Assembly: GCA_041739035.1 (NCBI GenBank)
Contig: JBGSOQ010000262.1
Coordinates: forward strand, 1 to 8,658
Reading direction: 5' to 3'
DNA length: 8,658 nt
Origin: XYD12-FULL-36-8 sp041739035
GTDB lineage: Bacteria > Bacteroidota > Ignavibacteria > Ignavibacteriales > Ignavibacteriaceae
Position numbers and translations under genes: made by a program. The notes beneath the pieces are model-generated. The model was not told where the DNA came from, searched no databases, and saw nothing but the letters and a program-made list of their open reading frames with translations. Of this stretch, positions 5,879-8,658 are shown in pieces; position 1 is the first letter of the stretch; every line of letters begins with the position of its first letter.

Positions 5879-6826
5879 ATGAAAAATAAATTCTGCATAA
5901 TTTCTGTTTTAGTTTTAGTATCAAATATCTGTTTTTCACAAAACAATAAAATTCCTTCATACTATCACTATGATGAATATTTATCAAATGAATTAAAATC
6001 AATTGTTCGAGAATTGAAACTTGATGGTGATTTCAATGTCGGAGAGGATGGAATTGAACAAATATCTCTTGCTGTAATATTCATAAGCGGAGATAGTGCA
6101 AGATTTGGCAGAGTAAATTATGATAACTTCATTTACCCTGCATCGGTTTATAAAATGTACGTGGCAGCTGAAGTATTAAATCAGATTTCACAAGGCGAGT
6201 ATTCTTTAGCAGAAGAATACGTTGTTAAATCTCCAAATGATGTGGATAAAAGCAAAGAAATTCTACTTGATCCCCGACCTTTACTAAAAGATGGTGACAC
6301 AGTAACTGTAAATTATCTACTAGATTTGATGATTACACGAAGCGATAATACTGCAGCAAATTGTTTGATTGATCTTGCTAAAAGAGAAAATATTAATGCA
6401 TTAATTCATAAGTATAATTGGGATGGAAGTGAAGTAACTAGAAAATTCTTGAGCAGGAAATACGAAGATTCCGGCTATGAAAAAATTCGAAGTACAGAAA
6501 CATGCGCTTTGCATGCAGCTGATTTTCTATACTTGGTGCAAACGAATAAACTTGTCAATCCCTGGGTTAGTATGCAGCTAAAGTCTTTGTTGGGAAGGCA
6601 GCTTGATAACACAAAGTTATCAAAAGGTTTGCCTGATAATGCAATGTTTTATCACAAAACAGGTTGGTATTCTTACTGGACGAATGATGTCGGCATCATA
6701 GATGATGGTGATTTAGTTTATGTTATTGCATGTTTCATACCTTTGGAGGAAGAAGTTGCATTAGAAAAATTTGAACAGCTCTCGATGAATATATACGAGC
6801 TATTAAAATCCGATATTGTAAAATAG
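5879..6826 (+). CDS. Exported serine hydrolase, class A beta-lactamase/PBP-like fold
   Basis: This 315-residue protein begins with a signal peptide (hydrophobic 6-18, likely cleavage after CFSQ at 21). It carries the three active-site motifs of the penicillin-recognising serine enzymes: S89-V-Y-K92 (SxxK, the acylated serine and general base), S155-D-N157 and K260-T-G262. Motif spacing and length fit the class A beta-lactamase fold. The omega-loop motif ExxLN, which supplies the deacylating glutamate in true class A enzymes, is not recognisable between 180 and 205; glutamates at 185, 196 and 201 are the only nearby candidates. It may therefore be a beta-lactamase-related hydrolase or a DD-peptidase-like protein acting on peptidoglycan, and resistance should not be assumed. 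The ATG lies 23 bases after the end of the GIY-YIG frame, with no strong ribosome binding site. It converges on the SpoIIE-type phosphatase gene. Confidence 0.83.
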   Translation: MKNKFCIISVLVLVSNICFSQNNKIPSYYHYDEYLSNELKSIVRELKLDGDFNVGEDGIEQISLAVIFISGDSARFGRVNYDNFIYPASVYKMYVAAEVLNQISQGEYSLAEEYVVKSPNDVDKSKEILLDPRPLLKDGDTVTVNYLLDLMITRSDNTAANCLIDLAKRENINALIHKYNWDGSEVTRKFLSRKYEDSGYEKIRSTETCALHAADFLYLVQTNKLVNPWVSMQLKSLLGRQLDNTKLSKGLPDNAMFYHKTGWYSYWTNDVGIIDDGDLVYVIACFIPLEEEVALEKFEQLSMNIYELLKSDIVK

Positions 6827-6993
6827 CTGCTAAACTGAGATTAAACTTCAGAAATCCAGATGATTATTAAATTCTACCCTACAGGCTTCCATCTAAATAA
6901 ATTTAGAATTTTGAGGGAAAAGCGGCAAAATTTATATGAATAACTTCATCTTTTTAATTGTTGTCCTAAAAGGTTGATAAGCTCTGCTGTAAG
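6827..6993. other. Convergent intergenic region with a weak inverted repeat
   Basis: The 167-base spacer lies between the hydrolase and phosphatase stop codons. An 8-bp inverted repeat pairs AAATTCTA (6869-6876) with TAGAATTT (6904-6911), around a 27-base loop, followed on the plus strand by TGAGGG rather than a T-run. It is a poor terminator candidate. Nothing else was recognised. Confidence 0.35.
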
Positions 6994-8448
6994 TTATTTT
7001 ATTTTAATTACAACAAACGTTACGTCATCATCGGGTTCTTTTTTTGCTGCTTTCTCAAATGATTCCTTTACTCGTGTGTAGCCATAATGTTCATTCATTT
7101 CATTTTGCAGCTCCGGCAATCCATCGCTTAGAAGTAACAAATTGTCGCCAGCAGTTATTTCTGTTTTCCTTATTTCGTAAGGGAAATCTTTTATTGCTCC
7201 CAGCGGCATTCCTTTAATTAATATTTCTTCAATAACTTTTGATTGTTTCCTGTAAATAAATAACGGAGGCATTCCCGCATTAGAAATCTCTAACTTGTTT
7301 GATTTTATTTTAATCATCATGAAAGCCATCATCAGTCTTCCCAGTTCTATTCCTTTCAGCGCATTACTGCTTATATCAAAATATGTTTTCATATCTAAGT
7401 TTGAGCCCGAAGCAAATAATGCTTTAATCATTGATACAAATTTACTCGCCTTCATTCCATGACCGGTTGCGTCGCCAATTACTACTGTAAGTGTTCCGTC
7501 TTCTCCTACGTGGAAATCATAATAATCTCCGCCAACTTCAGTGGCAGTTTGCATATAAACAGCAATATCAAGATTTGGTAGATCGGGAATTATCTTAGGC
7601 AGCATTGCTAATTGGAGTTGTCTAGCCTCTTCTAATTCAGCAGTCTTACGAAGATTTGCAGCTTCCAATTTCTTAAAATCTTCGTATCGAGAATAAGCTA
7701 CACCGAAATCATCGGCTAGTTTCTCAGCTATCTTAATTTCTTCCTGAGATAGCGGAAGTTTACTCCCTACATACAACATTCCCTGGGTGAAGGGAAGGAG
7801 ATGTAAATACAAAATTTCCGGTGCTTCCTTACCGGCCTGGAACTGTTCCTTATCTTCGACAAACCCCTGGTCCATCATTGTCTGCATCCACGCAATGAAT
7901 TGTTCCTTGTTCCATACTTCATGGTATATTTTCCCCTGACGCCAATGTTTTACCGCATTATCCAGCCATGTATTATTAATTTTCACGTGGAGAGCTGCAA
8001 TAGATTTTCCGAGCGGGGTTGAGAGATATGCATGCGCAACAGCATTTGGTTCGTCAAAAATAAATACACCGCAGCGGAAGAAAGGAACGCCTAAAGTAGT
8101 TAATTCTCTCCAAATAAGCGGAGTTATTTTTTCCAGATCATCCGTTGTGCGCATCGAGGCGATCTCGGCACGGACTCGATCTAACGAAGCTTGTCGTACA
8201 GCTTCAATTGCTCTGGCTTCTGCTTCTTTTAAATCCATGAAACGTCTATAGGTAAGACTGAGTACTGAAGTAAACCTTCTGAATATCTGCAGCTCTTCTT
8301 CTGATAATTTATTTTCAGTCCATGCAAAAATGAATCCTTCTTTAAAGGGAAAAGAATTTCCAAATTGTGTTACTCCCTCCGGATATTCCGGGTAACCAAT
8401 TTGAGCGTTCATGACATTGTAATAAGCAGTAATATCTTCTCCTTCCAA
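6994..8448 (-). CDS. SpoIIE/PP2C-type protein phosphatase with GAF-like sensor modules (5' end uncertain)
   Basis: From the TTG at 8448 there are 484 residues. The C-terminal part, about 270-484, is an RsbU/SpoIIE-type PP2C phosphatase: EARQLQLAMLP, GGDYYDF (Asp308, Asp311), GDATGHG (Asp326), SNAGMPP, LLSDGLPE (Asp442) and DDDVTF (473-475). All expected metal-binding aspartates are present, so it should dephosphorylate a protein, typically an anti-sigma-factor antagonist. Upstream is a sensor module of about 100-258 ending in a coiled coil (YEDFKKLEAANLRKTAELEEA). Residues 1-75 resemble only the second half of such a module, joined to it by the linker FMDLKEAEARAIEAVRQASLDRVRAEIASM, typical of this group's signalling proteins. 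No transmembrane segment is seen, so it is probably cytoplasmic. The TTG has no ribosome binding site. The same frame stays open for 31 codons upstream to a stop at 8542-8544, so the start is uncertain or the gene is 5'-truncated. No partner anti-sigma gene is in the window. Confidence 0.85.
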   Translation of the reverse strand: MEGEDITAYYNVMNAQIGYPEYPEGVTQFGNSFPFKEGFIFAWTENKLSEEELQIFRRFTSVLSLTYRRFMDLKEAEARAIEAVRQASLDRVRAEIASMRTTDDLEKITPLIWRELTTLGVPFFRCGVFIFDEPNAVAHAYLSTPLGKSIAALHVKINNTWLDNAVKHWRQGKIYHEVWNKEQFIAWMQTMMDQGFVEDKEQFQAGKEAPEILYLHLLPFTQGMLYVGSKLPLSQEEIKIAEKLADDFGVAYSRYEDFKKLEAANLRKTAELEEARQLQLAMLPKIIPDLPNLDIAVYMQTATEVGGDYYDFHVGEDGTLTVVIGDATGHGMKASKFVSMIKALFASGSNLDMKTYFDISSNALKGIELGRLMMAFMMIKIKSNKLEISNAGMPPLFIYRKQSKVIEEILIKGMPLGAIKDFPYEIRKTEITAGDNLLLLSDGLPELQNEMNEHYGYTRVKESFEKAAKKEPDDDVTFVVIKIK

Positions 8449-8658
8449 ACGGGGTAATATTCTTTCTGGAGTTTCCAGAGTAAATCTAATGAATTTGAAG
8501 CTGTTTAATATCCGCCTTTTTCTTTGAACAGTATTTTTAAATTAATTTTCAACAATTCCATGAGTAATAAGCGTTAGATTTTAAGCGAATTTCAAGATTC
8601 TGTAGTGATTGAATCGAGCCCCCGCTGCTAAAAAAGACCTAAAACTAAACGTTTTGGG
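8449..8658. other. Region upstream of the phosphatase gene, possibly decayed coding sequence
   Basis: On the minus strand the phosphatase frame stays open from 8448 to a stop at 8542-8544 without an ATG. The part next to the TTG (ILPR before LEGED) still resembles the sensor module, aligning by eye with IYHEVWNKEQ of the second module. Beyond that, all three minus frames are broken by stops. One holds a 28-codon open stretch (complement of about 8552-8638) that I do not recognise. No promoter or RNA gene was identified. Confidence 0.35.

Noticed and set aside
6958..6978. TTGTCCTAAAAGGTTG, similar to the arms of the hairpin at 2785-2867
   Set aside because: Only short AT-rich words are shared and in a different order, so a second copy of the palindrome is not supported.
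8600..8632. Possible tRNA T-arm (GGCTCGATTC on the minus strand)
   Set aside because: The flanking bases do not form a T-stem, and no acceptor or anticodon arm could be built around it.

Overview
The window is AT-rich and looks like a chromosomal stretch from the Bacteroidota/Ignavibacteriota side of the tree, perhaps an Ignavibacteria-like bacterium. This is inferred from several exported proteins whose signal peptides end in AQ or SQ, weak or absent Shine-Dalgarno sequences at many starts, and the tandem sensor-module plus SpoIIE-phosphatase architecture common in that group. No RNA gene, CRISPR array, phage or complete insertion sequence was seen.

Layout. (1) 2-2197 (+): the 3' part of a gene for an exported gingipain-like (C25, clan CD) cysteine peptidase fused to C-terminal HEAT-like repeats; it runs off the left edge. 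(2) 2199-3347 (-): two envelope genes, a DUF4920-like periplasmic protein followed by a PepSY-associated membrane protein, separated by a large hairpin with a U-tract. The second gene converges on the peptidase gene with one base between the stop codons. (3) 3653-5422 (+): two flavoenzymes in tandem, an exported SagB-type nitroreductase-like protein and an Old Yellow Enzyme (NemA-like) ene-reductase. A possible promoter and a perfect 14-bp palindrome lie upstream. (4) 5514-5855 (+): a small GIY-YIG-family gene interrupted by an in-frame ochre codon. (5) 5879-6826 (+): an exported serine hydrolase with class A beta-lactamase/PBP-fold motifs. (6) 6994-8448 (-): a SpoIIE/PP2C-type phosphatase with a coiled-coil and GAF-like sensor input, whose 5' end is unclear and may be truncated.

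How the genes may work together. The nitroreductase-like protein and the ene-reductase form a plausible redox/detoxification pair on one transcript. The DUF4920 and PepSY proteins form a plausible envelope pair. The other genes look individually placed. No coherent new multi-gene system is evident. The most unusual items are the C25-HEAT fusion with a large insertion between its catalytic residues, the interrupted GIY-YIG gene, the hairpin in the DUF4920-PepSY gap, and the phosphatase gene that starts in the middle of a sensor module.
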